Assembly (NCBI RefSeq): GCF_964026735.1
Contig: NZ_OZ034692.1
Span: 558,001 to 622,000 of the forward strand
Length of the DNA stretch: 64,000 nt
DNA from: Wolbachia endosymbiont (group E) of Neria commutata
Lineage (GTDB): Bacteria > Pseudomonadota > Alphaproteobacteria > Rickettsiales > Anaplasmataceae
Direction of reading: 5' to 3'
Shown: positions 39,301-47,112 of the stretch, piece by piece
Layout of the letters: each line of letters opens with the position of its first letter
Position numbering within the stretch: the first letter of the stretch is position 1
Translations under genes and position numbers: made by a program
Notes under the pieces: model-generated
The model's input: the letters and a program-made list of their open reading frames with translations, nothing else
The model's database searches: none
Told to the model about the DNA's origin: nothing

Positions 39301-39628
39301 CAAATATTATTATCATCATATTCATACGCCATTGTTTGCCGTAAGAAAAGGCGAGCTTGAAGGGCAATCTCTTGAAAATTACAGAGTTGATGTGTATGAA
39401 ATTGCAAGAAATAAAAAAATAGGCACTTTAGTCGACGAATTTGGTTTTTTTGAGCGTGATCAATTTCATTATGTGAATCACCATCAGGGATATGATCACG
39501 ATTCCCAAGAGTTAAACGTTACAATCGAAAACCACGAAGGTAATTTTCAAATTGGCGATAATATTATTCATCCAATTACACTATACGATGGTCATCTCAA
39601 CTTGCTGGATTATTTGGGTTATAGCTAA
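36359..39628 (+). pseudogene. Collagen-like protein I, broken by IS5, a frameshift and a nonsense codon
   Basis: ATG 36359 (GGAGGG upstream) starts MSVGNKYILRLHYNYQDKRQ and reaches DKFP, where an IS5-family element enters. After removal of the IS and one CCTA duplication the frame continues exactly as PYNDGLKYQLFVDKSN to 38453. A frameshift near 38430 then leads to SDPDFQKAVTGVYGQDGQDA and collagen-like Gly-X-Y runs (GDDGADGERG, GTPGPAGKDG, GAPGPQGRDG). TAA at 38990-38992 replaces the Tyr found in the paralogue at 57.6-58.6 kb. The C-terminal domain (39008-39628, YIRDHITGNNILIPKNFHFL) is shared with that paralogue. A surface or secreted role is inferred. Confidence 0.8.
36445..37425 (-). mobile_element. 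IS5-family element (copy 2), full length, transposase with one nonsense codon
   Basis: The 981-bp element has ends GCCCCCCTGCGAAA (left) and TTTCGCAGGGGGTCT (right) and is flanked by CCTA (36441-36444 and 37426-37429). The transposase (minus strand, 37348-36515) reads MAISYVKIARTPYIFRQLTG to FKKM. TAG at 37064-37066 stands in place of the Glu codon seen in copy 4. Then PLLAKKITIKKDRTLTP continues to NIIAGIVNLRHSF. DDE-type (DDE_Tnp_4-like) IS5-family assignment is by protein character. Confidence 0.88.
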
Positions 39629-39791
39629 CCCAAATAAAGTTTCCTTGATTTCTGAAAATTGAACATCGCCATCAGAAATAGGGCAAGAAAAAATATCCCT
39701 AGTTTATGGTAATGATAGTATAGCCACCAGTTTTAGCTGTTTGTGATTGATTAATAAACTTCTAGAATAATTAAAATAAGTTTTTATTAGT

Positions 39792-40064
39792 GTGAGGATA
39801 ATTATATTAAGTATAAAAAAAGTTTTATCTAAAGAAACACCATTAATGTTTTTATGGATGGTTAAATATTCAGAAAAATTGGAAAATAACAATCCAATTC
39901 CAAACCATGCGGAACAGGAGGAGAATTACAAGAGTTACCAAGAGAAAGGCTTCGATATATCATCAATTAAGGATATAGAGAAACCTGACACTAAATTAAA
40001 CTCATTTACATCTTTGGTAGAGATGGCTGCACGTAAAATAATAGATAAGCCTTCTAGAAGCTAG
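39792..40064 (+). CDS. Hypothetical protein, up to 90 aa
   Basis: The frame opens at GTG 39792, with a possible ATG at 39846 (MFLWMVKYSEKLENNN). The sequence is polar with no recognised motif (YQEKGFDISSIKDIEKPDTK). It lies between the collagen-like pseudogene and iscS. It could be a small accessory gene or a remnant. Confidence 0.35.
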   Translation: MRIIILSIKKVLSKETPLMFLWMVKYSEKLENNNPIPNHAEQEENYKSYQEKGFDISSIKDIEKPDTKLNSFTSLVEMAARKIIDKPSRS

Positions 40065-40160
40065 GGATAAATTTTGAATACTTATATCCATTAAAACCCT
40101 TGAAAAAATTAAGTTTTAATGTTACTTAGTAGATATAAATTTTGTCTCTATGGTAGCTTT

Positions 40161-41417
40161 ATGAATATTGAAAATAAAAAAATGCATAACGCTAAAGAAT
40201 ATAACGTAAAGCTACCAATATTTTTTGATTATCAATCGACTACTAAAGTGGATCCTCGTGCTTTAGAGATGATGATTCCTTATTTTGGTGAGTTCAGTAA
40301 TGCACACTCTCGTAGCCACTCATTTGGCTGGACTGCTGAAGAAGCAGTGGAAAAAGCAAGAAAGTATATTGCTGATTTGGTGAATGCAGATAGCAAAGAG
40401 ATAATATTTACTTCGGGTGCAACTGAGTCAAATAACATGGCAATTAAGGGAGTTGCTCATTTTTATAAAAATAAAGGAGGTCATATAATTACTGTTTGCA
40501 CGGAACATAAATGCGTTCTGGATTCTTGCAGGCATCTGGAAAACGAAGGATTTAAAGTTACGTATTTGCCTGTTAAGCAAAACGGAATGATAGATTTGTC
40601 AAAACTTGAGAATGCAATTACCGATAAAACCATTTTGGTTTCAGTGATGATGGTAAATAATGAAATTGGAGTTATTCAGCCTGTGAAAGAGATTGGAGAA
40701 ATATGCAAAAAACATAATATATTTTTCCATACAGATGCAGCTCAAAGTTTTGGAAAAGTTCCAATTGATGTGAATGAAATGAATATTGATCTGATGAGCC
40801 TTTCCAGCCACAAAATTTATGGACCTATGGGAATAGGCGCTTTATATGTCCGCAGGAAAAACCCTCGTGTGAGGTTAACTCCATTAATTAGTGGGGGAGG
40901 GCAAGAAAGAGGGATGCGTTCTGGTACAGTTCCAACACCGCTTGCAGTTGGGTTTGGTGAAGCAGCACGTATTGCTAAAGAAGAAATGAAAGAAGAAGCA
41001 ACCAGAGTGGAAGAATTGAGGGATATTTTATACAAAAAAATAAAAGAGGCGTTTCCTGATGTAGTTTTAAATGGTGATTATGAAAATAGAATTCCTGGTA
41101 ATTTGAATTTAAGTTTTCCTTACGTTGAAGGTGAATCGATTATTATGGCAATCAAAGATTTAGCAGTAAGCTCTGGTTCTGCTTGCACATCTGCATCCTT
41201 AGAGCCTTCTTATGTTATAAGATCACTAAACAATGGTCATGACCTCGAACACTCATCAATCAGGTTTGGACTGGGTCGATTTACAACTAAAGAAGAAGTC
41301 TTATACGCAGCTGACCTTATAACAAAAAATATCGGCCGGTTGAGAGAAATGAGCCCGCTTTTAGAAATGGTGCAAGAAGGTATAGACTTAAACACTGTTA
41401 AGTGGGACGCTCATTAA
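40161..41417 (+). CDS. iscS: Cysteine desulfurase IscS
   Basis: PLP enzyme that supplies sulfur from cysteine for Fe-S cluster assembly and tRNA thiolation. Seen: [18 protein letters not shown] at the N-terminus, [11 protein letters not shown] near residue 93, [15 protein letters not shown] near 193, the PLP lysine in [17 protein letters not shown] near 217, and the catalytic Cys loop [16 protein letters not shown] near 340. The frame opens 14 codons earlier; ATG 40161 is preferred and gives 418 aa, slightly longer than E. coli IscS at the N-terminus. No iscU follows here. Confidence 0.95.
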   Translation: MNIENKKMHNAKEYNVKLPIFFDYQSTTKVDPRALEMMIPYFGEFSNAHSRSHSFGWTAEEAVEKARKYIADLVNADSKEIIFTSGATESNNMAIKGVAHFYKNKGGHIITVCTEHKCVLDSCRHLENEGFKVTYLPVKQNGMIDLSKLENAITDKTILVSVMMVNNEIGVIQPVKEIGEICKKHNIFFHTDAAQSFGKVPIDVNEMNIDLMSLSSHKIYGPMGIGALYVRRKNPRVRLTPLISGGGQERGMRSGTVPTPLAVGFGEAARIAKEEMKEEATRVEELRDILYKKIKEAFPDVVLNGDYENRIPGNLNLSFPYVEGESIIMAIKDLAVSSGSACTSASLEPSYVIRSLNNGHDLEHSSIRFGLGRFTTKEEVLYAADLITKNIGRLREMSPLLEMVQEGIDLNTVKWDAH

Positions 41418-41608
41418 ATAGTTGATTTTTTATTAGAATCTGTGATATTTACGCTTCAATTAATTTTAAGGGCTATTAAAGATGATAAGGAAATTTTAAA
41501 AGAAATTTTTACCAGTACTACTTTTACTAGAGTAATTGATATTACTAATGTTTTTTATGGTAATTTTTACCATTATTTTGTTTATAATCATTATATATAA
41601 TTAGAGCT

Positions 41609-42034
41609 ATGTACTTTATTATAGAGTTTAAGGAATTTATTGAAACAATTTTAGACGTAGCTAGAGAGAATGAGATTTTAGAGGATGTTCTAATAGCTTC
41701 TGGTATAAGAAAAGATCTTGTAAAAAAGCTATCTGATGAAAAATACGGTAATGATGTAATAATCAATGTACTTCAAAAGAACCAAAAAGCTGAAAAGATT
41801 GGTGCAGCAGTCGGTATTACTTCCTTGGTTTTTATACTCCCATCACTTATTTTTGCTTGCAAAGAGTATTCTGGAATTGGTACTGGTTGGTCAATTGCTA
41901 TAGGTATAGTAGGTGCAATAGTAGCTGCTTGTACAATCGGTTATGGTACATACAAAATCATTCAGCCAAGCACTGAAATGCTTGAAGCTGATGCTAGTCA
42001 AAAAGTTGGCTCGGAAGCTACCATGCAAAGCTGA
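41609..42034 (+). CDS. Hypothetical protein with two C-terminal membrane segments
   Basis: 141 aa. A soluble helical part (FIETILDVARENEILEDVLI) is followed by a pair of hydrophobic helices (about residues 70-90 and 95-118; AAVGITSLVFILPSLIFAC, WSIAIGIVGAIVAACTIGYG) and a short polar tail. Wolbachia has many small accessory proteins of this plan. No family assignment. Confidence 0.6.
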   Translation: MYFIIEFKEFIETILDVARENEILEDVLIASGIRKDLVKKLSDEKYGNDVIINVLQKNQKAEKIGAAVGITSLVFILPSLIFACKEYSGIGTGWSIAIGIVGAIVAACTIGYGTYKIIQPSTEMLEADASQKVGSEATMQS

Positions 42035-42161
42035 GAGCTCTATTGATCGTATCCACATTGAGGTATAGTTGGGGTTAATAGTGCTGCTTTTTAAATTGTG
42101 ATTTTATTTTCCATAATGTATATTATGTAATTATTCCATATCAATTTATTTGCATACGAAT

Positions 42162-42193
42162 GCAGAATCTTTTCTAGGCAGAATCTTTTCTAG
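42162..42193. repeat. Perfect 16-bp tandem duplication
   Basis: GCAGAATCTTTTCTAG occurs twice in direct succession (42162-42177, 42178-42193), just beyond the tatC stop. It is probably a slippage product and may vary in copy number between strains. Confidence 0.85.
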
Positions 42194-42205
42194 CTAGCTG
42201 TGTAT

Positions 42206-42955
42206 CTAAGGCTTTTTTTTCTTCTCGATATACTTGCATATTAGGATAGACAATTCATATAGAATCAACATTGGTATTGCCAGCCCTACTTGGCTGAGTA
42301 CATCAGGTGGAGTTAAAACTGCAGCAATAATAAAAATTACTACTATCGCGATTCTACGTTTATTTGACAAACTTTGTGCAGTAAGCAATCCAACTCTCAC
42401 CATTAATGTAAGTATGACTGGAATTTGAAATGCAGTGCCAAATGCAAACATAAATTGGAGCACAAGATCTAAATATTCACTTACCGATGGCATGAACTCT
42501 ATTGGTATACCAAAAGATTTACCACTATGCTCAAAAGTGATGAAAAATTTCCATGCTAAAGGAAATATATAGTAATAAACTACAGTAGCTCCCATTACGA
42601 ATAAAACCGGTGTTGCAATTAAGTATGGTAGTAACACTGCTCTTTCACTTTTATATAATCCAGGCGCTAAAAACATGTAAAATTGCCATGCAAACACAGG
42701 AAAGGAAAATAAAATTGCACTCATTATTGCAACTCTAAGATACACAAAAAACGCTTCTGTTAAATCTGTATAGATTAGCGAAAATCCACTAATATCTTTT
42801 GTAACTTCAATGAGAGGTGAAAGTAAAAACCGATATATATTTTCTTTGAAATAGTAACAGAAACCAAAAGCAACGCAAAAAAACAGAAAGCAAAAAATAA
42901 CCCTTCTTCTGAGTTCAGCAAAGTGCTCATAAAATGAAGCATATTTTTCATTCAT
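42206..42955 (-). CDS. tatC: Sec-independent translocase subunit TatC
   Basis: Core receptor of the twin-arginine translocation system. 249 aa with six membrane segments; conserved N-terminal HFAELRRRVIFC (about residue 11), the first periplasmic loop, YKSERAVLLPYL near 101, and FAFGTAFQIPVI near 170. tatA/B are not in this window. It stands alone, upstream of a hypothetical gene in the opposite direction. Confidence 0.95.
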   Translation of the reverse strand: MNEKYASFYEHFAELRRRVIFCFLFFCVAFGFCYYFKENIYRFLLSPLIEVTKDISGFSLIYTDLTEAFFVYLRVAIMSAILFSFPVFAWQFYMFLAPGLYKSERAVLLPYLIATPVLFVMGATVVYYYIFPLAWKFFITFEHSGKSFGIPIEFMPSVSEYLDLVLQFMFAFGTAFQIPVILTLMVRVGLLTAQSLSNKRRIAIVVIFIIAAVLTPPDVLSQVGLAIPMLILYELSILICKYIEKKKKP

Positions 42956-43144
42956 ATTTTACGTAACAATAAAAACCATTCGTTAAATTAATTATAGAGG
43001 ACATTACTCAATATTTCATTTTATTTTCGAGCTCCTTTTTTAATATGCTTTATATAATATTTAATACATCAAGTATTTTTCTTGATTAAAAGTGAAAATG
43101 CTATATTGTGCACTGGTGAGATTAAATTATAGTGAGGGTTAATA

Positions 43145-43561
43145 ATGAGTATACAAGAAAAGTTTCTTGAAATAATTTCAGAAATTGTTACGGCGGACAG
43201 CGATACTGAGGAAAATGCTATGCTCACTGAAGCACTTGAGATTGTCAGTGATCAAGATTTTAAAAGGGATATTAATGATAGTATAAAATGCCACAACTAC
43301 GCAATGACAGCTTTAGACTATGTAATTTTCTATGATACTCGAGGTTATAATAGCAATAAATCAAGCAGGCTAAATAATCCAACATTACTATCTTTAGAAA
43401 AAGCCATTAAAGATGCTGGCGGAAAAACATTGAAAGAGTTGAGAGAGAAGCAAATTTCTCTTGGAGATGAAAGTGATAGTGATTTAGACCTACCATCGAC
43501 GAGATTGGAGAACGTTAGTGTGGAGGAAGTTCGTGGAGGCTTTCGACAAATTCTTGCGTAG
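43145..43561 (+). CDS. Hypothetical protein, 138 aa
   Basis: Acidic soluble protein, helical N-terminus (QEKFLEIISEIVTADSDTEE) and Ser/Asp-rich C-terminal region (GDESDSDLDLPSTRLENVSV). GAGGG lies upstream of ATG 43145. It faces gap tail to tail with 40 nt between. No domain recognised. Confidence 0.6.
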   Translation: MSIQEKFLEIISEIVTADSDTEENAMLTEALEIVSDQDFKRDINDSIKCHNYAMTALDYVIFYDTRGYNSNKSSRLNNPTLLSLEKAIKDAGGKTLKELREKQISLGDESDSDLDLPSTRLENVSVEEVRGGFRQILA

Positions 43562-43601
43562 ATTGTAGGACGTTCGTGATAAGTAAAGCATGAGCAGAAA
43601 C

Positions 43602-44678
43602 TCATACTTTACGTAATAATAATGCTATGTCTAACATTCTGAGTGAAAAAGCCCATTCATTGTCATACCATGCAGCAACCCTACATATATCACCTGTAAT
43701 ATATGTACCAGTTAAATCTACAACTGCACTATAAGGATTATGTACAAAATCTATTGAAACTAAAGGCTCTTCGCATACAGAAAGTATATTTGATATTGGA
43801 GAGTTTTTTGTCATCCCAGTGCTTGGCACTGGGATCCACGCTTTTTCTTCGGCTCTGGATTCCAGCATCACGTGCTGGAATGACATCGATGAGCGCTTAA
43901 ACATCTCATTAATTTCTTGCACCGTTACCTTCTTATCAGTTGTAAACTTAAAATCAACCATGGAAACATTGCTAACTGGAACTCTGATTGCAGTGCCATC
44001 GATCTTTCCTTTTAATTCTGGAATAATATAGCCAATTGTTTTTGCCGCTCCAGTTGTAGTTGGCACCATAGATAATCCGCAAGCCCTTGCTCGACGCAAA
44101 TCTTTATGATTGCCATCAAGGATATTTTGGTCATTTGTATAAGCATGTATGGTGGTCATAAAACCACTTTTTATACCAACGTTAGAGTGCAAAACTTGTA
44201 CGATCGGAGCAAGGCAATTTGTAGTGCAAGAACCCGCTGATATCACCTTATGCTCTTTTTTTAGCATGTGATCATTTACACCATAAACAATAGTTACATC
44301 GCTATCTGCAACTGGAGCTGAAACAATTACTTTTTCTGCATTGTGCCGCATTGCTTCTGAATTCTTGTTAAATGCACCAGTACATTCCAGCACCACATCA
44401 ACATTCCAAGGGATATTTTCGGGACTCCGCTCTCTAAATAAAGAAAATTTTCTGCCGTTTATGGATAACCAATTTTCAGACTCGCTAAAGTAGATTTCAC
44501 CATTAAATTTACCATGAACAGAGTCATATTTAATCAAATGCGCATGCTGCTCAGCGCTTAGTGATCCATTTACAGCTACAACCTCTATTTGCTTGCTGTA
44601 TTTTTCTACCTCAAAAATAGCACGCAACACACTTCTGCCTATCCTACCCAGCCCATTGATGCCTACACGAATTGTCAT
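43602..44678 (-). CDS. gap: Glyceraldehyde-3-phosphate dehydrogenase
   Basis: NAD-dependent interconversion of glyceraldehyde-3-phosphate and 1,3-bisphosphoglycerate. Rossmann start TIRVGINGLGRIGRSVLRA; active-site block SAGSCTTNCLAPIVQVL (catalytic Cys) near residue 150; IRVPVSNVSMVDF near 232. The frame is open 22 codons upstream, but ATG 44678 is the conserved start and gives 358 aa. About 26 residues near 264-290 (SFQHVMLESRAEEK ... STGMTK) come from a palindromic element, explaining the excess length. In Wolbachia, with glpX, it probably works in gluconeogenesis. Confidence 0.95.
   Translation of the reverse strand: MTIRVGINGLGRIGRSVLRAIFEVEKYSKQIEVVAVNGSLSAEQHAHLIKYDSVHGKFNGEIYFSESENWLSINGRKFSLFRERSPENIPWNVDVVLECTGAFNKNSEAMRHNAEKVIVSAPVADSDVTIVYGVNDHMLKKEHKVISAGSCTTNCLAPIVQVLHSNVGIKSGFMTTIHAYTNDQNILDGNHKDLRRARACGLSMVPTTTGAAKTIGYIIPELKGKIDGTAIRVPVSNVSMVDFKFTTDKKVTVQEINEMFKRSSMSFQHVMLESRAEEKAWIPVPSTGMTKNSPISNILSVCEEPLVSIDFVHNPYSAVVDLTGTYITGDICRVAAWYDNEWAFSLRMLDIALLLRKV
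43809..43886. repeat. Double-hairpin palindromic element in frame in gap
   Basis: TGTCATCCCAGTGCTTGG with CACTGGGAT forms one hairpin and GGATTCCAGCATCACG with TGCTGGAATGACAT another, about 78 bp in all. It is the same class as the element in purK (35109-35179); its right half is 25/30 identical to the element in the PBP gene. Confidence 0.82.
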
Positions 44679-44801
44679 TTTTTCATTCAAAAATTTAATT
44701 ATAGAGGATATCACTAAATACTTCATTATTCTATTTTTGCACAAAAATTCTTGCTAAAAATTAATTTTTACATAATATATTTACTCTTTCTTGTAATTTA
44801 A

Positions 44802-44981
44802 GAGAATCTAGTTCAGTTCTTATCTAGCCGCAAAAAATATCGAGTATTTGGTCCAACGTTGCTTGATGAGTTACCTGGAATGACACTACAGGTCGCTTTA
44901 AAATACAACGTTCGTACAGTTGTGGAATACATTGCGGATAGAATTTATGATGTAGGGAAATCTTACTTATTCCAGCTATAA
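44802..44981 (+). pseudogene. Possible C-terminal fragment of an unknown gene
   Basis: A 59-codon frame opens after TAA (44799-44801), without a start, and reads in a protein-like way (SSRKKYRVFGPTLLDELPG, ALKYNVRTVVEYIADRIYDV) to TAA 44979-44981. It may be the end of a deleted gene. I do not recognise the family. The rest of the 44.68-45.18 kb gap shows no gene; GACTTTTAA and TTAAAAGTC at 45051 and 45105 form a weak long-range inverted repeat. Confidence 0.3.
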
Positions 44982-45178
44982 TTTTCTAATCTTTGCCTTG
45001 TTGTGAAATAATTTTATTTATTGTTAGAGGAATTATTATGACAAAAAGAATTGACTTTTAACACAACTGCTTATCAATATGATAATCTATTATATTGACT
45101 TCTTAAAAGTCAGTTGAGACATATTGCAGCCTTGAGTAAGATACGGTATATATTAAGTCATTTATTCACGACCCTAAA

Positions 45179-46105
45179 ATGATAGAAAACTTAGCTTACA
45201 AATTAGTAAAAGTGACCGAATCTGCAGCCCTTGCTGCATATAAATCGGCAGGTTTAGGTGATGAAAAAAAGGCTGACCAAGTTGCAGTTGATGCAATGCG
45301 AACAGTGCTAAATTCCATGGAAATAAATGGTATGATTGTAATAGGCGAGGGTGAGAGAGATTCAGCACCGATGCTATATATTGGAGAGAAGGTCGGCACT
45401 GGAAATGGTCCTGAAATCGATATTGCTGTTGATCCGCTTGAAGGTACTACAATTTGTGCTCACTATAAACAAGGTGCAATGTCTGTCCTTGCTGCAACAA
45501 AAAAAGGTAATTTTTTGCACGCACCAGATGTTTATATGGAAAAAATAGCAGTAGGAAAAAATCTGCCTGATGGTGTAGTTTCACTAAAAAACAGTATTGA
45601 AAAGAACTTAGGGAATTTAGCTGAGGCAAAAAAATGTAAAGTAAGTTATCTTACAGTAACAGTGCTTAAACGTGAGAGACACAATGAGTTAATATCGAAA
45701 ATCAGGAAGTTAGGAGCAAAAATCAAGCTAATCGATGATGGTGATGTTGCCGCTGTGGTTTCATTAGTAAATGGCAATCACGATATGTACATCGGAACAG
45801 GAGGAGCACCAGAGGGAGTGCTTGCAGCTGCAGCGCTGAGTTCAATAGGTGGACAGATGGAAGGAAAATTGATATTTGATACTGATCAATTAAAGGATAG
45901 AGGAAAAAATCTAAATATTCATGACACAGAGAAAATCTATACTGTAAAAGATATGGTAAGAGGTGAATCAGTATTTATTGCAACTGGAGTAACAAATGGA
46001 GAGCTTGTGGATGGTATAAAATATGATCAAAACAAACATTTCATTATTAGCTCATTAATAATATTACCCAATAAAGTAATCAAAATGCAGATATGTAAAA
46101 TATAA
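45179..46105 (+). CDS. glpX: Fructose-1,6-bisphosphatase, class II
   Basis: Gluconeogenic hydrolysis of fructose-1,6-bisphosphate. Class II motifs: VIGEGERDSAPMLYIGEKVG near residue 58-77, IDIAVDPLEGTTICA near 82-96, IKLIDDGDVAAVV near 182 and GTGGAPEGVLAAAAL near 204. Its 308 aa is typical. Wolbachia lacks a conventional complete glycolysis, so this enzyme with Gap supports a gluconeogenic flow (inference from the family). Single gene. Confidence 0.95.
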   Translation: MIENLAYKLVKVTESAALAAYKSAGLGDEKKADQVAVDAMRTVLNSMEINGMIVIGEGERDSAPMLYIGEKVGTGNGPEIDIAVDPLEGTTICAHYKQGAMSVLAATKKGNFLHAPDVYMEKIAVGKNLPDGVVSLKNSIEKNLGNLAEAKKCKVSYLTVTVLKRERHNELISKIRKLGAKIKLIDDGDVAAVVSLVNGNHDMYIGTGGAPEGVLAAAALSSIGGQMEGKLIFDTDQLKDRGKNLNIHDTEKIYTVKDMVRGESVFIATGVTNGELVDGIKYDQNKHFIISSLIILPNKVIKMQICKI

Positions 46106-46218
46106 TTGATACCGAATTAATAAAATAGTAAAATTTTAATATATTTATACATATTATTAGTGACGTTTATTAAAAAGAATATTATATTGTTTATATATTA
46201 ATAAACATAGGTACATAT

Positions 46219-46551
46219 ATGACTAAAAAAACATACAAACTTGCACCAGGAAATCTATTAAAAACTATCAAGCATGGCCCAAATTCTCGAACTGAAGAAT
46301 ATGAATTACGAATCATTGAATCCACATTAGATCAAAATGGAAAAGAAATTACTGCTAAAGAAACTCCTATTAGTTCATACCATGTTAAATACAATTTAGA
46401 CTTCTGGCATGACGAGATAAATTCTGAATATCTTAAAGTTAATGGTGATTACTATAAAAGTATCCATGATCTTTCAGTAAGGCCTGAAGGTAGAGATTTT
46501 GTTATTACTAATAACAAAGATGGTACAGCTATACTCATAACTCATAAGTAG
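46219..46551 (+). CDS. Hypothetical protein, 110 aa
   Basis: Basic N-terminus (TKKTYKLAPGNLLKTIKHG), then a mixed polar fold (LDFWHDEINSEYLKVNGDYY, DFVITNNKDGTAILI). No signal or membrane segment, no recognised domain. It begins after a long AT-rich upstream region, as many accessory genes here do. A decayed frame follows directly. Confidence 0.5.
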   Translation: MTKKTYKLAPGNLLKTIKHGPNSRTEEYELRIIESTLDQNGKEITAKETPISSYHVKYNLDFWHDEINSEYLKVNGDYYKSIHDLSVRPEGRDFVITNNKDGTAILITHK

Positions 46552-46555
46552 AACT

Positions 46556-46779
46556 ATGATCATAAATGATGCAACTCCTCATGCAAATATGCTGAAGTAG
46601 CGTTAGGTGAATATCTTGAAGATGGAATGAAAGATGATACTCTAACTTTTAATGATCACTTAGCAAAGTTTGAAGATGACGAGTCGATTATTACTCATCC
46701 AGAAATATTACATGGCCTTATGCCCATGAATTCGAATGATGTATTAGCTGTCAGTCTTACTGATTATGATATTTTATAA
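46556..46779 (+). pseudogene. Small decayed gene after the 110-aa hypothetical
   Basis: ATG 46556 reads MIINDATPHANMLK to a stop. One base shifted near 46590, the frame reads CKYAEVALGEYLEDGMKDD, then TFNDHLAKFEDDESIITHPE, and ends SLTDYDIL at TAA 46779. One frameshift joins them into a roughly 74-aa acidic protein. It could also have been part of the preceding gene. Unknown function. Confidence 0.4.
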
Positions 46780-46849
46780 TTTATAGCCATAAAAATTAAC
46801 AGACTTGTAAATTATATTTCACAAATATAAATGAAAGTAAGAGGCTAGC

Positions 46850-46990
46850 CGTACAGTCTCAGAGAATGACACCACTCCTTAATTGATGGTATACTATCAT
46901 CATTTAAGGAGTCATTATGGGACAGATATTACATGGGTGTGCAAAAACAACAGAGGCAGTTTGCAGAGCAATACAAAATAGTCAAGAGAG
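46850..46990 (+). mobile_element. IS481-family element, 5' end remnant with transposase start
   Basis: The end string GTACAGTCTCAGAGAATGACA (46851-46871) matches the IS481 ends at 3219 and 21458. ATG 46917 begins MGQILHGCAKTTEAVCRAIQ, the IS481-type N-terminal HTH start, and after NSQE the sequence becomes unrelated. Only about 140 bp of the element survive. Confidence 0.65.
46874..46912 (+). promoter_or_regulatory. Hairpin covering the Shine-Dalgarno of the IS481 transposase
   Basis: An 18-bp stem (46874-46891 with 46895-46912) with one mismatch and one G-U pair closes on a 3-nt loop TAC. The 3' arm contains AAGGAG (46906-46911), the Shine-Dalgarno for ATG 46917. Transcripts entering from outside the IS would fold this way and block transposase translation. 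A transcript starting inside the stem would not. This design is known in other ISs; its use here is inferred. Confidence 0.6.
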
Positions 46991-47112
46991 AACACATTTT
47001 TTCGAAAAGGGATTCGCTTTCAAAAATTTTATGCCATAATGTCTCTCCTTCACCACCTATTGCAGTACTTGGATCTACTCTTTTTGAACTCCTTTCAACT
47101 AGGGAATAAAAA

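Noticed and set aside
45049..45115. Long-range inverted repeat GACTTTTAA/TTAAAAGTC before glpX
   Set aside because: Nine base pairs across a 45-nt loop in AT-rich DNA are weak support for a regulatory RNA.
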